A DNA stretch of 64,000 nt, taken from contig CM016928.1 in the NCBI GenBank assembly GCA_006247105.1, positions 1 through 64,000 of the forward strand, read 5' to 3'. This document shows positions 18,352 to 26,876 of the stretch, one piece after another. A program made the position numbers and the translations under genes. Position 1 is the stretch's first letter. Each line of letters opens with the position of its first letter. The stretch comes from Giardia muris. Lineage: Eukaryota > Fornicata > Diplomonadida > Hexamitidae. The notes beneath the pieces were generated by a model, which made no database searches, had not been told where the DNA came from, and saw nothing but the letters and a program-made list of their open reading frames with translations.

Positions 18352-19917
18352 TCACTTCCCCCTGCATCCGAACCACCAACCGAGGAAGCCCCCGAGGCCT
18401 CCCAGCACCAGCAGGACGGCGATGACGATCCCCGCAATGGCACCCCCCGAGAGCCCCGAGGAGCTGGAGGAGGGGGGAGAGGGGCAGACATCGTTGGTGG
18501 GAGTGGAGCCGTCCCAGCAGAGGGTGCACTTGTCGGCAGTGCACGTCGTGCAGCCCGAGATGACCGAGGAGCACGCCTTGCAGGTCGTGGTGGCCCCGCT
18601 CGTCTCCGCGACGTACCCGAAGGTGCAGGCGGTGCAGGTGGTGGAGGAGGTGCACTGGCAGCCCCCGGGGCACTGGACGATGTTCCCGTTGTCGAGGTAG
18701 AAGCCCGAGGTGGCCTTGACAGTTGAGCAGACCCCATTAGAGGCAGCAGAACAAATCGAGTCCCCAATAGAGGAGCCCCCAGTCGTCTTGGGGTAGCAGC
18801 CTCCATCGAACAGGAAGTAGTCAAACTGGTTGGGAGAGGTCCCGACCTGCGTCTTGATGCAGGCCTCGCACTTCGTGGCGGTGTCCGAGACCTTGTTCCC
18901 GCTCGAGTCGAGGCAGATGTTATGAGGAGTCGCCCTCGTCCCCGTGTTCACGACAGCCAGGGGGGAGCAGGTCCCGTCGATGGGGACGAAGCCCTGTTGG
19001 CACTGGCTGCAGACGGTCGTGTTCCCGACGAGGACCTGGTTCTCCTTCGCGCACAGCTTCATCTCGCTCGCCTTCTGGGGCGAGTAGCAACCCCCCATGA
19101 AGTGCATGAAGCCGTTAAGGCAGGCCGTGCAGGTGCCGGAGGACCCCGTGCAGACCTTCGTGTTCGCATCGACGCACTCTCCGTTGATCGGGACCTTGTT
19201 GTCCTTGCAGGAGACGCACACGCGCCCGAACCCGATGTCGGCGCACTCCTTGCATGTCTCGGGGCAGGCCTGGCAGGAGTCGATGCGGGGGAACGTGCTG
19301 AAGACGGGCTCGTAGCCGGATTCGCAGAACCCGCAGACCTTCTCATCCCCGTCGCAGAATATGCAGTGATCGAGAGTGCACTTCTTGCAGGTCTTGGAGC
19401 CGCTTTCATCAACGAGGCCGAATCCTAAGAAGCAGCCCGTGCAGGTGAAGACTTCTCCAGTACGAGAGCCGGGAGTTGATGGAGTTGTTGTCGTGTAGGT
19501 GCACGTACCGCAGTTCTCTTTTCCTCCATTTGTTGCATCGCTACAGAGGTAGAGGTTGCTGTCCTTGACGAAGGTAGGGGAATCCTTGGTTGGAGCCGTC
19601 TTGCAGGTTCCATCCTTTGTATCCTGGAGGGCGGAGCACAGCTTACTCCCAACCCCCTGTGTCTGGTCATAACAGCCTCCCTCGAACAGGAAGTAGGTGC
19701 TGGAAGTAAGGTCTCCTCCGCTACTGGTCGCTTTGCAGTCCGTGCAGGCCCCCTTGCTATCCGACGTGCAGTGGTCCGTATTTGCATCTGGAGTCCCACA
19801 CTTCCCATCGATCGGGGCCTGGTTCGTGTCACTGCACTTCTTGCAGAACTCTCCATCAACCCCCGGGATGGTGAAGGTCGAACCACCCTCGTCCCATCCT
19901 TCCCCTTCACCATTCAC
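18352..19917 (-). CDS. VSP cassette unit 11, 521 aa, tandem copy of unit 12
   Basis: The frame starts with GTG directly after the unit 12 stop and in the same frame: V-N-G-E-G-E-G-W-D-E-G-G-S-T-F-T-I-P-G-V-D-G. The translated sequence appears identical to unit 12 over all 521 residues. It carries a distinctive block not seen elsewhere in the array (CIFCDGDEKVCGFCESGYEPVFSTF and HFMGGCYSPQKASEMKLC). At DNA level its last ~100 bases differ from unit 12 at synonymous sites (CAGCACCAGCAGG versus CAGGACCAGCAGG), matching other cassettes, as if the anchor module had been converted separately. Confidence 0.85.
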   Translation of the reverse strand: MNGEGEGWDEGGSTFTIPGVDGEFCKKCSDTNQAPIDGKCGTPDANTDHCTSDSKGACTDCKATSSGGDLTSSTYFLFEGGCYDQTQGVGSKLCSALQDTKDGTCKTAPTKDSPTFVKDSNLYLCSDATNGGKENCGTCTYTTTTPSTPGSRTGEVFTCTGCFLGFGLVDESGSKTCKKCTLDHCIFCDGDEKVCGFCESGYEPVFSTFPRIDSCQACPETCKECADIGFGRVCVSCKDNKVPINGECVDANTKVCTGSSGTCTACLNGFMHFMGGCYSPQKASEMKLCAKENQVLVGNTTVCSQCQQGFVPIDGTCSPLAVVNTGTRATPHNICLDSSGNKVSDTATKCEACIKTQVGTSPNQFDYFLFDGGCYPKTTGGSSIGDSICSAASNGVCSTVKATSGFYLDNGNIVQCPGGCQCTSSTTCTACTFGYVAETSGATTTCKACSSVISGCTTCTADKCTLCWDGSTPTNDVCPSPPSSSSSGLSGGAIAGIVIAVLLVLGGLGGFLGWWFGCRGK

Positions 19918-21483
19918 TCACTTCCCCCTGCATCCGAACCACCAACCGAGGAAGCCCCCGAGGCCTCCCAGGACCAGCAGGACGGCAATGACGATTCCCG
20001 CAATGGCACCCCCCGAGAGCCCCGAGGAGCTGGAGGAGGGGGGAGAGGGGCAGACATCGTTGGTGGGAGTGGAGCCGTCCCAGCAGAGGGTGCACTTGTC
20101 GGCAGTGCACGTCGTGCAGCCCGAGATGACCGAGGAGCACGCCTTGCAGGTCGTGGTGGCCCCGCTCGTCTCCGCGACGTACCCGAAGGTGCAGGCGGTG
20201 CAGGTGGTGGAGGAGGTGCACTGGCAGCCCCCGGGGCACTGGACGATGTTCCCGTTGTCGAGGTAGAAGCCCGAGGTGGCCTTGACAGTTGAGCAGACCC
20301 CATTAGAGGCAGCAGAACAAATCGAGTCCCCAATAGAGGAGCCCCCAGTCGTCTTGGGGTAGCAGCCTCCATCGAACAGGAAGTAGTCAAACTGGTTGGG
20401 AGAGGTCCCGACCTGCGTCTTGATGCAGGCCTCGCACTTCGTGGCGGTGTCCGAGACCTTGTTCCCGCTCGAGTCGAGGCAGATGTTATGAGGAGTCGCC
20501 CTCGTCCCCGTGTTCACGACAGCCAGGGGGGAGCAGGTCCCGTCGATGGGGACGAAGCCCTGTTGGCACTGGCTGCAGACGGTCGTGTTCCCGACGAGGA
20601 CCTGGTTCTCCTTCGCGCACAGCTTCATCTCGCTCGCCTTCTGGGGCGAGTAGCAACCCCCCATGAAGTGCATGAAGCCGTTAAGGCAGGCCGTGCAGGT
20701 GCCGGAGGACCCCGTGCAGACCTTCGTGTTCGCATCGACGCACTCTCCGTTGATCGGGACCTTGTTGTCCTTGCAGGAGACGCACACGCGCCCGAACCCG
20801 ATGTCGGCGCACTCCTTGCATGTCTCGGGGCAGGCCTGGCAGGAGTCGATGCGGGGGAACGTGCTGAAGACGGGCTCGTAGCCGGATTCGCAGAACCCGC
20901 AGACCTTCTCATCCCCGTCGCAGAATATGCAGTGATCGAGAGTGCACTTCTTGCAGGTCTTGGAGCCGCTTTCATCAACGAGGCCGAATCCTAAGAAGCA
21001 GCCCGTGCAGGTGAAGACTTCTCCAGTACGAGAGCCGGGAGTTGATGGAGTTGTTGTCGTGTAGGTGCACGTACCGCAGTTCTCTTTTCCTCCATTTGTT
21101 GCATCGCTACAGAGGTAGAGGTTGCTGTCCTTGACGAAGGTAGGGGAATCCTTGGTTGGAGCCGTCTTGCAGGTTCCATCCTTTGTATCCTGGAGGGCGG
21201 AGCACAGCTTACTCCCAACCCCCTGTGTCTGGTCATAACAGCCTCCCTCGAACAGGAAGTAGGTGCTGGAAGTAAGGTCTCCTCCGCTACTGGTCGCTTT
21301 GCAGTCCGTGCAGGCCCCCTTGCTATCCGACGTGCAGTGGTCCGTATTTGCATCTGGAGTCCCACACTTCCCATCGATCGGGGCCTGGTTCGTGTCACTG
21401 CACTTCTTGCAGAACTCTCCATCAACCCCCGGGATGGTGAAGGTCGAACCACCCTCGTCCCATCCTTCCCCTTCACCATTCAC
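19918..21483 (-). CDS. VSP cassette unit 12, 521 aa, tandem copy of unit 11
   Basis: Same length and same protein as unit 11, offset by exactly 1,566 bp, so the repeat unit equals one cassette. GTG at 21483 follows the unit 13 stop without a spacer and in frame. The head GSTFTIPGVDGEFCKKCSDTNQAPIDG has no hydrophobic leader. Its anchor DNA shares the variants GACGATTCCCGC and GGCAATGACG with unit 13 rather than unit 11, so the 3' module groups with the upstream neighbour. Confidence 0.85.
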   Translation of the reverse strand: MNGEGEGWDEGGSTFTIPGVDGEFCKKCSDTNQAPIDGKCGTPDANTDHCTSDSKGACTDCKATSSGGDLTSSTYFLFEGGCYDQTQGVGSKLCSALQDTKDGTCKTAPTKDSPTFVKDSNLYLCSDATNGGKENCGTCTYTTTTPSTPGSRTGEVFTCTGCFLGFGLVDESGSKTCKKCTLDHCIFCDGDEKVCGFCESGYEPVFSTFPRIDSCQACPETCKECADIGFGRVCVSCKDNKVPINGECVDANTKVCTGSSGTCTACLNGFMHFMGGCYSPQKASEMKLCAKENQVLVGNTTVCSQCQQGFVPIDGTCSPLAVVNTGTRATPHNICLDSSGNKVSDTATKCEACIKTQVGTSPNQFDYFLFDGGCYPKTTGGSSIGDSICSAASNGVCSTVKATSGFYLDNGNIVQCPGGCQCTSSTTCTACTFGYVAETSGATTTCKACSSVISGCTTCTADKCTLCWDGSTPTNDVCPSPPSSSSSGLSGGAIAGIVIAVLLVLGGLGGFLGWWFGCRGK

Positions 21484-23052
21484 TCACTTCCCCCTGCATC
21501 CGAACCACCAACCGAGGAAGCCCCCGAGGCCTCCCAGGACCAGCAGGACGGCAATGACGATTCCCGCAATGGCACCCCCCGAGAGCCCCGAGGAGCTGGA
21601 GGAGGGGGGAGAGGGGCAGACATCGTTGGTGGGAGTGGAGCCGTCCCAGCAGAGGGTGCACTTGTCGGCAGTGCACGTCGTGCAGCCCGAGATGACCGAG
21701 GAGCACGCCTTGCAGTCGGGGGCAGTCCCATAGTACCCGAAGCCGCAGGACGTGCAGGTGACGGCACCGCTCGAGGAGGTGCACTCACCGCACCCCGGGA
21801 CCTTCGAGGAGCAGGAGGTGAGGACGGTCCCATTGAGGTAGAGGCCCGAGGTGGTATTGACAGCTGTGCAGACCCCACCAGAGGCCGTGGTGCAGGCGCT
21901 CTTCCCGACCTCCGTGGAGGCGTTGTAGCAGCCCCCGTTGAGGAGGAAGAAGTTAGTGGTCGAGGACCCGGTCACGTCCTGGCACTTCCCGCACCTCGTG
22001 GAGGACGCGTCGGGGGCGCTTCCGTCCTCCTTCTGGCAGATCTGGGTCGCCCTCGTCACGTTCGTCGAGGCGACCAGAAGGCATTCTCCGTTGATCGGGA
22101 CGAAGCCCGGCTTGCACTCGGAGCAGACCGTCGTGTTCCCGACCAGGAACTGCTTCTCCTTCGCACAGACGCCCAGCTCGGCGGCCTTGAAGGTCGAGTA
22201 GCATCCCTCGAGGTAGGGGACGTATCCATTGAGGCAGGACGTGCAGGTGCCGGAAGAGTCGGTGCAGACCTTGTCGTTCTTATCCACGCACGTCCCGTCG
22301 ATCGGGACCTGACCAGTCGGACACTCGGTGCAGACGAGCCCCGGACCGAGGTTGGTGCAGGAGGTGCAGTTCTTGGGACAGGAGTCGCAGGACGTGATGG
22401 CAAGGGAGGAGTTGTAGGTCGGGCCGAAGGAGGGGAGGCAGACCTTGCAGGTCTTCTCGTCCGTGTCGCACGTCTTGCAGTTCTGGACGGTGCAGGCCTT
22501 GCAGGTCGAGCCGGCAAGAAGGCCGAAGCCGGGGCTGCAGGCGGAGCAGGTGTTGGCAGCACTCACCTGGGCACAGTTGGAGCACTTGGAGGTGTCACTG
22601 CATGTCTCGCAGCTCCCGTCGGTCTTGGGGAGGTAGTCCTTGGCACAGGAGGTGCACTTGAAGGTCGAGTCATAGGTGCAGGTCTCGCAGTTCGCCTTCC
22701 CGTTCGTGCTGTCACTGCAGAGGTAGAGGGTGTCACTCTTGACGAAGGTGACCGCGTCCTTGTCCGGGGCAGCTGTGCACTTCCCCCCGGTGGCCGTCTT
22801 GCAGAGCTTGTTCCCGGGAGAGGTGTCCGTCTTGTAGCACCCCCCGTTGAAGAGGAAGTAGTCACCCGTCCCACACGACTCACACGTGCCATCGACAGTC
22901 GACTTCTGAGTACAGTCACTGCCTGGAGTCCCACACACCCCATCGATCGGGGCCTGGTTCGTGTCACTGCACTTCTTGCAGAACTCTCCATCAACCCCCG
23001 GGATGGTGAAGGTCGAACCACCCTCGTCCCATCCTTCCCCTTCACCATTCAC
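21484..23052 (-). CDS. VSP cassette unit 13, 522 aa, mosaic
   Basis: GTG at 23052 directly follows the unit 14 stop in frame. The head is the GSTFTIPGVDGEFCKKC type, followed by GSDCTQKSTVDGTCESCGTGDYFLFNGGC (as in unit 2), YDSTFKCTSCAKDYLPKTDGSC (as in unit 1), SFGPTYNSSLAITSCDSC (as in units 5 and 9), and finally the KACSSVISGCTTCTADKC tail of units 11 and 12. It is therefore assembled from at least four module families. The anchor is intact, and there is no leader peptide. Confidence 0.83.
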   Translation of the reverse strand: MNGEGEGWDEGGSTFTIPGVDGEFCKKCSDTNQAPIDGVCGTPGSDCTQKSTVDGTCESCGTGDYFLFNGGCYKTDTSPGNKLCKTATGGKCTAAPDKDAVTFVKSDTLYLCSDSTNGKANCETCTYDSTFKCTSCAKDYLPKTDGSCETCSDTSKCSNCAQVSAANTCSACSPGFGLLAGSTCKACTVQNCKTCDTDEKTCKVCLPSFGPTYNSSLAITSCDSCPKNCTSCTNLGPGLVCTECPTGQVPIDGTCVDKNDKVCTDSSGTCTSCLNGYVPYLEGCYSTFKAAELGVCAKEKQFLVGNTTVCSECKPGFVPINGECLLVASTNVTRATQICQKEDGSAPDASSTRCGKCQDVTGSSTTNFFLLNGGCYNASTEVGKSACTTASGGVCTAVNTTSGLYLNGTVLTSCSSKVPGCGECTSSSGAVTCTSCGFGYYGTAPDCKACSSVISGCTTCTADKCTLCWDGSTPTNDVCPSPPSSSSSGLSGGAIAGIVIAVLLVLGGLGGFLGWWFGCRGK

Positions 23053-24711
23053 TCACTTCCCCCTGCATCCGAACCACCAACCGAGGAAGCCCCCGAGGCC
23101 TCCCAGGACCAACAGGACGGCAATGACGATCCCCGCAATGGCACCCCCCGAGAGCCCCGAGGAGCTGGAGGAGGGGGGAGGGGGGCAGGCATCGTTGGTG
23201 GGGGTGGAGCCGTCCCAGCAGAGGTCGCACTTCCCATTTGGACAGGAGGTGCACCCACTGGGACAGGCCGTGCAGTCGGAGGGGCCGGTCACAGTAGAGT
23301 TGCTGTAGTACCCAAGGGCGCAGGAGCTGCAGGCGGTCGAGGAGGTGCAGGCCCCGCACTCCTTCGGACAGGCCGTGAAGGCGCCTGAGGTCGTATTGAG
23401 GATGAAGGGGGCGTTGGGGGCGGGAGTAGTGCACTTCCCGTTGGAGGCCGCTGAGCAGAGGAGGCTTCCGACCGAAGTCCCGGGGGTCGAAGATACAGGA
23501 TAGCAGCCGCCCTCGAAGAGGAAGTAGTTGGGAGAATTGGTCACAGTCGGATTCTTGCAGCTCCCGCACCTCGTGGCACTGGACGAGACGGGGTCGGTCC
23601 CGGCCTCGTTGAGGCAGATGTCGTTGGCGCCTGCCGCCCTCGTCGTCCTTATGTTGACTGCGGCCAGGGGCGTGCATGTCCCGTCAAATGGAACGAAGCC
23701 GGAAGGGCACTCCTTGCAGACGGTCGTGCTCCCAACAAGAAGCTGGTTCTTCAGAGGGCAGATCTTGAGGTCCGCCGCCTTCTGGGGAGAGAAGCATCCG
23801 CCCTGATAGGCCAGGAAGCCGTTGAGGCAGGAGGTGCAGTAGCCGGAGGACCCCGTGCAGACCTTCGTGTTCGCATCGACGCACTCTCCATTGATCGGGT
23901 TCTTCCCAGTTGGACACCCGACACAGACGAGCCCCGAGCCGAGGCCGAGGTCGAGGCAGCTCTCGCAGTTGTCGGGGCACTTGCTGCAGGTCGTGATGGA
24001 GAGGGAAGAGTTGTAGGTCGGGCCGAAGCCGCTCTTGCACGCCTCGCACTGGCTCTTGTCAGTGTTGCAGGCTCCACAGTTCTGGAGGTCGCAGGCCGTG
24101 CAGGAGACAGGAGCGGTAGTTGAGTTGGGGTGGTAGCCGGGCATGCAGGCGGAGCATGTGGTGACGGTGGCATCCGTGCACGTCTTACAACCCGCGCTGC
24201 ACTTCGTGCACTGGTTCCCGTTGCTAGTGTCGAGGAAGTACTCGTCCGCACAACCCGAGCAGGTGCCGTCAGCTTTCGCCTCGATGCAGTTCTCGACTGA
24301 ACAGGAGTAGCAGTTGGCGTTGTTCGCATCTGGGAGGTAGCCCGAAGCGCAGGCGTCGCACTTCCCGGTTCCGAGGAGATATCCGGCCTTGCAAGTCTGA
24401 CAGGTGTTGGCGTTCGTGCAGGTCGCACAGTTGGTTGGACAGGCCGTGCACGTATTGCTATCGAGGTAGAAGCCTTCATTGCAGGCGGTGCAAGCATCGG
24501 CGGCTGTGCACGCCTTACAACCAGCCGAGCAGGCCTGACATGCTTTGTTGGAATCAGCGTAATAGCCGTCGTTGCAGGTCTCGCACTTGTCGGCTTCATC
24601 AGCGACGCATGCCTGACAGTTCTGTACATTGCACGTCGTCCTCGCCCTTATGCACTCCCCCGTCCCGGCTCCTTCCGTACACGAGAGGGCTCTCGCGTTC
24701 TTCCCTCCCCT
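23053..24711 (-). CDS. VSP cassette unit 14, intact frame without a start codon
   Basis: I translated the 5' part by hand. The frame is open for 552 sense codons from behind a TGA at 24712-24714, starting G-K-N-A-R-A-L-S-C-T-E-G-A-G-T-G-E-C. There is no ATG, GTG or TTG until ATG 24144 (MPGYHPNSTT), so the first third cannot be initiated internally. That part shares CTACPTNCATC and CQTCKAGYLLGTGKC with units 6 and 7. The 3' part has its own block (CPDNCESCLDLGLGSGLVCVGC and NPINGECVDANTKVC). The anchor is intact. Confidence 0.82.
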   Translation of the reverse strand, partial: RGGKNARALSCTEGAGTGECIRARTTCNVQNCQACVADEADKCETCNDGYYADSNKACQACSAGCKACTAADACTACNEGFYLDSNTCTACPTNCATCTNANTCQTCKAGYLLGTGKCDACASGYLPDANNANCYSCSVENCIEAKADGTCSGCADEYFLDTSNGNQCTKCSAGCKTCTDATVTTCSACMPGYHPNSTTAPVSCTACDLQNCGACNTDKSQCEACKSGFGPTYNSSLSITTCSKCPDNCESCLDLGLGSGLVCVGCPTGKNPINGECVDANTKVCTGSSGYCTSCLNGFLAYQGGCFSPQKAADLKICPLKNQLLVGSTTVCKECPSGFVPFDGTCTPLAAVNIRTTRAAGANDICLNEAGTDPVSSSATRCGSCKNPTVTNSPNYFLFEGGCYPVSSTPGTSVGSLLCSAASNGKCTTPAPNAPFILNTTSGAFTACPKECGACTSSTACSSCALGYYSNSTVTGPSDCTACPSGCTSCPNGKCDLCWDGSTPTNDACPPPPSSSSSGLSGGAIAGIVIAVLLVLGGLGGFLGWWFGCRGK

Positions 24712-24716
24712 TCACC

Positions 24717-24723
24717 ATTCACT
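24717..24723 (-). terminator. AGTGAAT polyadenylation signal overlapping the VSP stop codon
   Basis: Every cassette ends GGG-AAG-TGA-GTGAATGG. The A of the stop begins AGTGAAT, a match to the Giardia polyadenylation consensus AGTRAAY. The same site recurs at each cassette end, for example 5257-5263, 7129-7135, 12941-12947, 18346-18352, 19912-19918, 21478-21484 and 23047-23053. It lies inside the junction sequence that joins each cassette to the next. Confidence 0.7.
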
Positions 24724-26876
24724 CACTTCCCCCTGCATCCGAACCACCAACCGAGGAAGCCCCCGAGGCCTCCCAGCACCAGCAGGACGGCGATGACGAT
24801 CCCCGCAATGGCACCCCCAGAGAGCCCCGAGGAGCTGGAGGAGGGGACGGCACTGCACTTCCCGTCGGTCGGGGCACTCCCGTCCCAGCACGTGATGCAG
24901 GCCGAGGCGGAGCACGTCGTGCAGCCACTGGGGCAGGCCTTGCAGTCAGAGGAGGAGGCGACGGAGGTCGTGTTGTAGTACCCGAGACCGCAGGACGTGC
25001 AGGCGGTCGAGGAGGTGCAGGCCCCACAACCGGCCGGACAGAGGGTGAAGACGCCTGAGGTCGTATTGAGAGGGAAGGGGGAACCAGCAGCAGCAGTAGT
25101 GCACTGACCATTGGAGGCCGATGAGCACAGCTTACTCCCGACGGAGTTCGGAGTCACGGGGTAGCAGCCCCCCTCGAAGAGGAAGTAGGTCGTCGAGCAG
25201 TTCTCGCACATCGTGGCGGTCCCGTCGACAGGAGTCCCGTCGGCCTTCTTGCAGACGTCGTTGGTGGCCGTCCTCGAGATGGTCGAACTGACCTCGAGGC
25301 ACGTCCCGTCGATCGGAACACTTCCCTTCTTGCACTCCTTGCACACCAGGGCCTCCCCGACGAGAAGCTGGTTGCTCCTGGCACAGAGGCCCGTCTTGTC
25401 CGCATCGAAGGAGGAGAGGCAGGAGGAGTTGGAGAGCATGCATCCGTTGAGGCAGGACGTGCAGGAGAAGGACCCGGAGTAGGTGCAGGTGTCGCAGTTC
25501 GCCTTCCCGTTCGTCGCGTCCCCGCAGAGGTAGAGCTTCTTGTCCTTGAGGAAGGCGATGGAGGTCGGGGTCGAGCAGGTCCCGTCTGCCGTCCGAGTCG
25601 TCATTGCCTTGCACAGCTTGCTCCCGACCCCCTTTGACTGGGCATAGCACCCCCCGTTGAAGAGGAAGTGGGTGCTCGAGGACCCACAGGAGTTGCAGAC
25701 CCCGACCTGAGTCCCCTCTTGGCTCGTCGTGCATGAGCTGGTCGAATCGGCCTTCCCCCCTTCCACCTTCAGACACCTCCCGTCGACGGGGGCGAGCCCC
25801 TTCCCGCACTTACCGCAGAGGACCTCGGACCAGCCCGGGACGGAGAAGGACTCGAGGCAGATCCCGAGGCTCTTGAGGCTCTCGGGGCTGAAGCAGCCGT
25901 CGTGGAAGAAGAGGCTCCCCTCCTTGCAGGCCGTGCACTTCCCGGAGTTGGCGTCCGGGGTGCAGGAGGAGGCACTGTCCTTGGGGACGCACTTCCCGTC
26001 GACGGGGACGTGAGTGGCAGCATTGCACTCGAGACACACGAAGCTGGTCCCGATCTGCATGCAGCTCTTGCAGTTCTCGTTCGATGAGCAGTTGACGCAG
26101 GAGGTGATCGTTGGTGCCTCGAGGCTCTCCACGACAGGCCCGAACCCGGAGGCGCACTCCGTGCAGGTCGGCTTGTTGGTGGCGGGGGAGGTGCAGGTCT
26201 TGCAGTTGGGAACCCCGTTCGTCTTATCATCACAGGTGTAGAGGCCTGAGGGGTTGGAGTCGCTCCCCTTCACGAAGATGCCCGTCGCAGTATCAGCCCT
26301 CTTTGAGCACTGCCCGTTCGATGCCGCCGAGCAGAGAGCAGCGCCCTCGCCTCCACTGGCCTGGTTGTAGCATCCCCCGTAGAAGAGGAAGTAGGTCCCT
26401 GTGCATGCCGTGCAGACACCAGTGGTTGTGTCCTTCGTACAATCGTTGGCTGTTGGGGCCTTGCACGTCCCGTCGATCGAGGCCTCGTTCGCGGTCGCGC
26501 ACTCCTTGCAGACCTTCCCCAGCGTCCCGAGGTCGAGGCAGCTCCCCGTCTTGCAGTTGCCTGACGCACCTCCTTCCGTGCACGAGAGGACTCTCGCGTT
26601 CTTCACCCCCACCGAGCCCTCGAGGACGTCGATCTCCGGTGCTACTCTTCCGGAGGAGCGGTCGATCGTCCCGAGCATTGCGGGTCGTCCGGGTTCAGAC
26701 CTCAGGCATGACGATCCCATTGGGTGGTGCGAAGACCGATCCTCCTGGAGCAGACCTAGTTGGAAGCTGCTGGATGGTCCTGAGTTGTGTGGTCTTGCAC
26801 TAAGGTCTGGGATGAGAGGGGAGGGGCCTGTCAGGCTGCGGTTGAGGAGGCGGGCTCTCTGACGACTCCTCACCAA
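24723..26876 (-). CDS. VSP cassette unit 15, first of the array, unusual lead-in
   Basis: The VSP body runs from about 26606 (V-K-N-A-R-V-L-S-C-T-E-G-G) to the GCRGK stop and is closest to units 3, 4 and 10. This is the 5'-most cassette, so its upstream DNA is not another VSP. The frame stays open to a TTG at 26876, adding about 90 residues with no similarity to VSPs and no hydrophobic leader. In-frame ATGs lie at 26720 and 26678 within that lead-in. Even the cassette best placed to have a promoter thus lacks a signal peptide. The true start is unclear; the lead-in may be non-coding. Confidence 0.78.
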   Translation of the reverse strand: MVRSRQRARLLNRSLTGPSPLIPDLSARPHNSGPSSSFQLGLLQEDRSSHHPMGSSCLRSEPGRPAMLGTIDRSSGRVAPEIDVLEGSVGVKNARVLSCTEGGASGNCKTGSCLDLGTLGKVCKECATANEASIDGTCKAPTANDCTKDTTTGVCTACTGTYFLFYGGCYNQASGGEGAALCSAASNGQCSKRADTATGIFVKGSDSNPSGLYTCDDKTNGVPNCKTCTSPATNKPTCTECASGFGPVVESLEAPTITSCVNCSSNENCKSCMQIGTSFVCLECNAATHVPVDGKCVPKDSASSCTPDANSGKCTACKEGSLFFHDGCFSPESLKSLGICLESFSVPGWSEVLCGKCGKGLAPVDGRCLKVEGGKADSTSSCTTSQEGTQVGVCNSCGSSSTHFLFNGGCYAQSKGVGSKLCKAMTTRTADGTCSTPTSIAFLKDKKLYLCGDATNGKANCDTCTYSGSFSCTSCLNGCMLSNSSCLSSFDADKTGLCARSNQLLVGEALVCKECKKGSVPIDGTCLEVSSTISRTATNDVCKKADGTPVDGTATMCENCSTTYFLFEGGCYPVTPNSVGSKLCSSASNGQCTTAAAGSPFPLNTTSGVFTLCPAGCGACTSSTACTSCGLGYYNTTSVASSSDCKACPSGCTTCSASACITCWDGSAPTDGKCSAVPSSSSSGLSGGAIAGIVIAVLLVLGGLGGFLGWWFGCRGK

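Larger units (their letters stand above)
18352..21483 (-). repeat. Tandem duplication of a 1,566-bp VSP cassette
   Basis: Segments 18352-19917 and 19918-21483 are near-identical. The differences I can see are concentrated in the last ~100 bp encoding the membrane anchor. Breakpoints coincide with the conserved cassette boundary. Confidence 0.9.

Noticed and set aside
21337..23388. 683-codon plus-strand frame across two VSP cassettes
   Set aside because: It is the antisense of Cys-rich, GC-rich coding DNA, where stop codons are rare. It is Ala/Gly/Arg-rich, crosses a cassette boundary and has no domain. The same holds for the long plus-strand frames at 7339-8217, 9189-10004 and 11212-12027.
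24717..24726. GTGAGT at each cassette boundary as a 5' splice site
   Set aside because: It resembles the animal consensus, but Giardia introns are very few with a different 5' consensus, and the string is explained by the stop codon plus AGTGAAT signal.
1..26606. TGA read as an amino acid so the array makes one polyprotein
   Set aside because: TGA ends core genes normally here (for example CEP164-like and DZIP1-like), and several cassettes are out of frame with their upstream neighbour.
1..26606. CRISPR-like or satellite repeat
   Set aside because: The repeats are protein-coding cassettes of 1.5-2 kb with divergent interiors, not short direct repeats with spacers.
26401..26862. Plus-strand frames over the 5' border of the VSP array
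   Set aside because: They lie antisense to unit 15 and show no coding signature.
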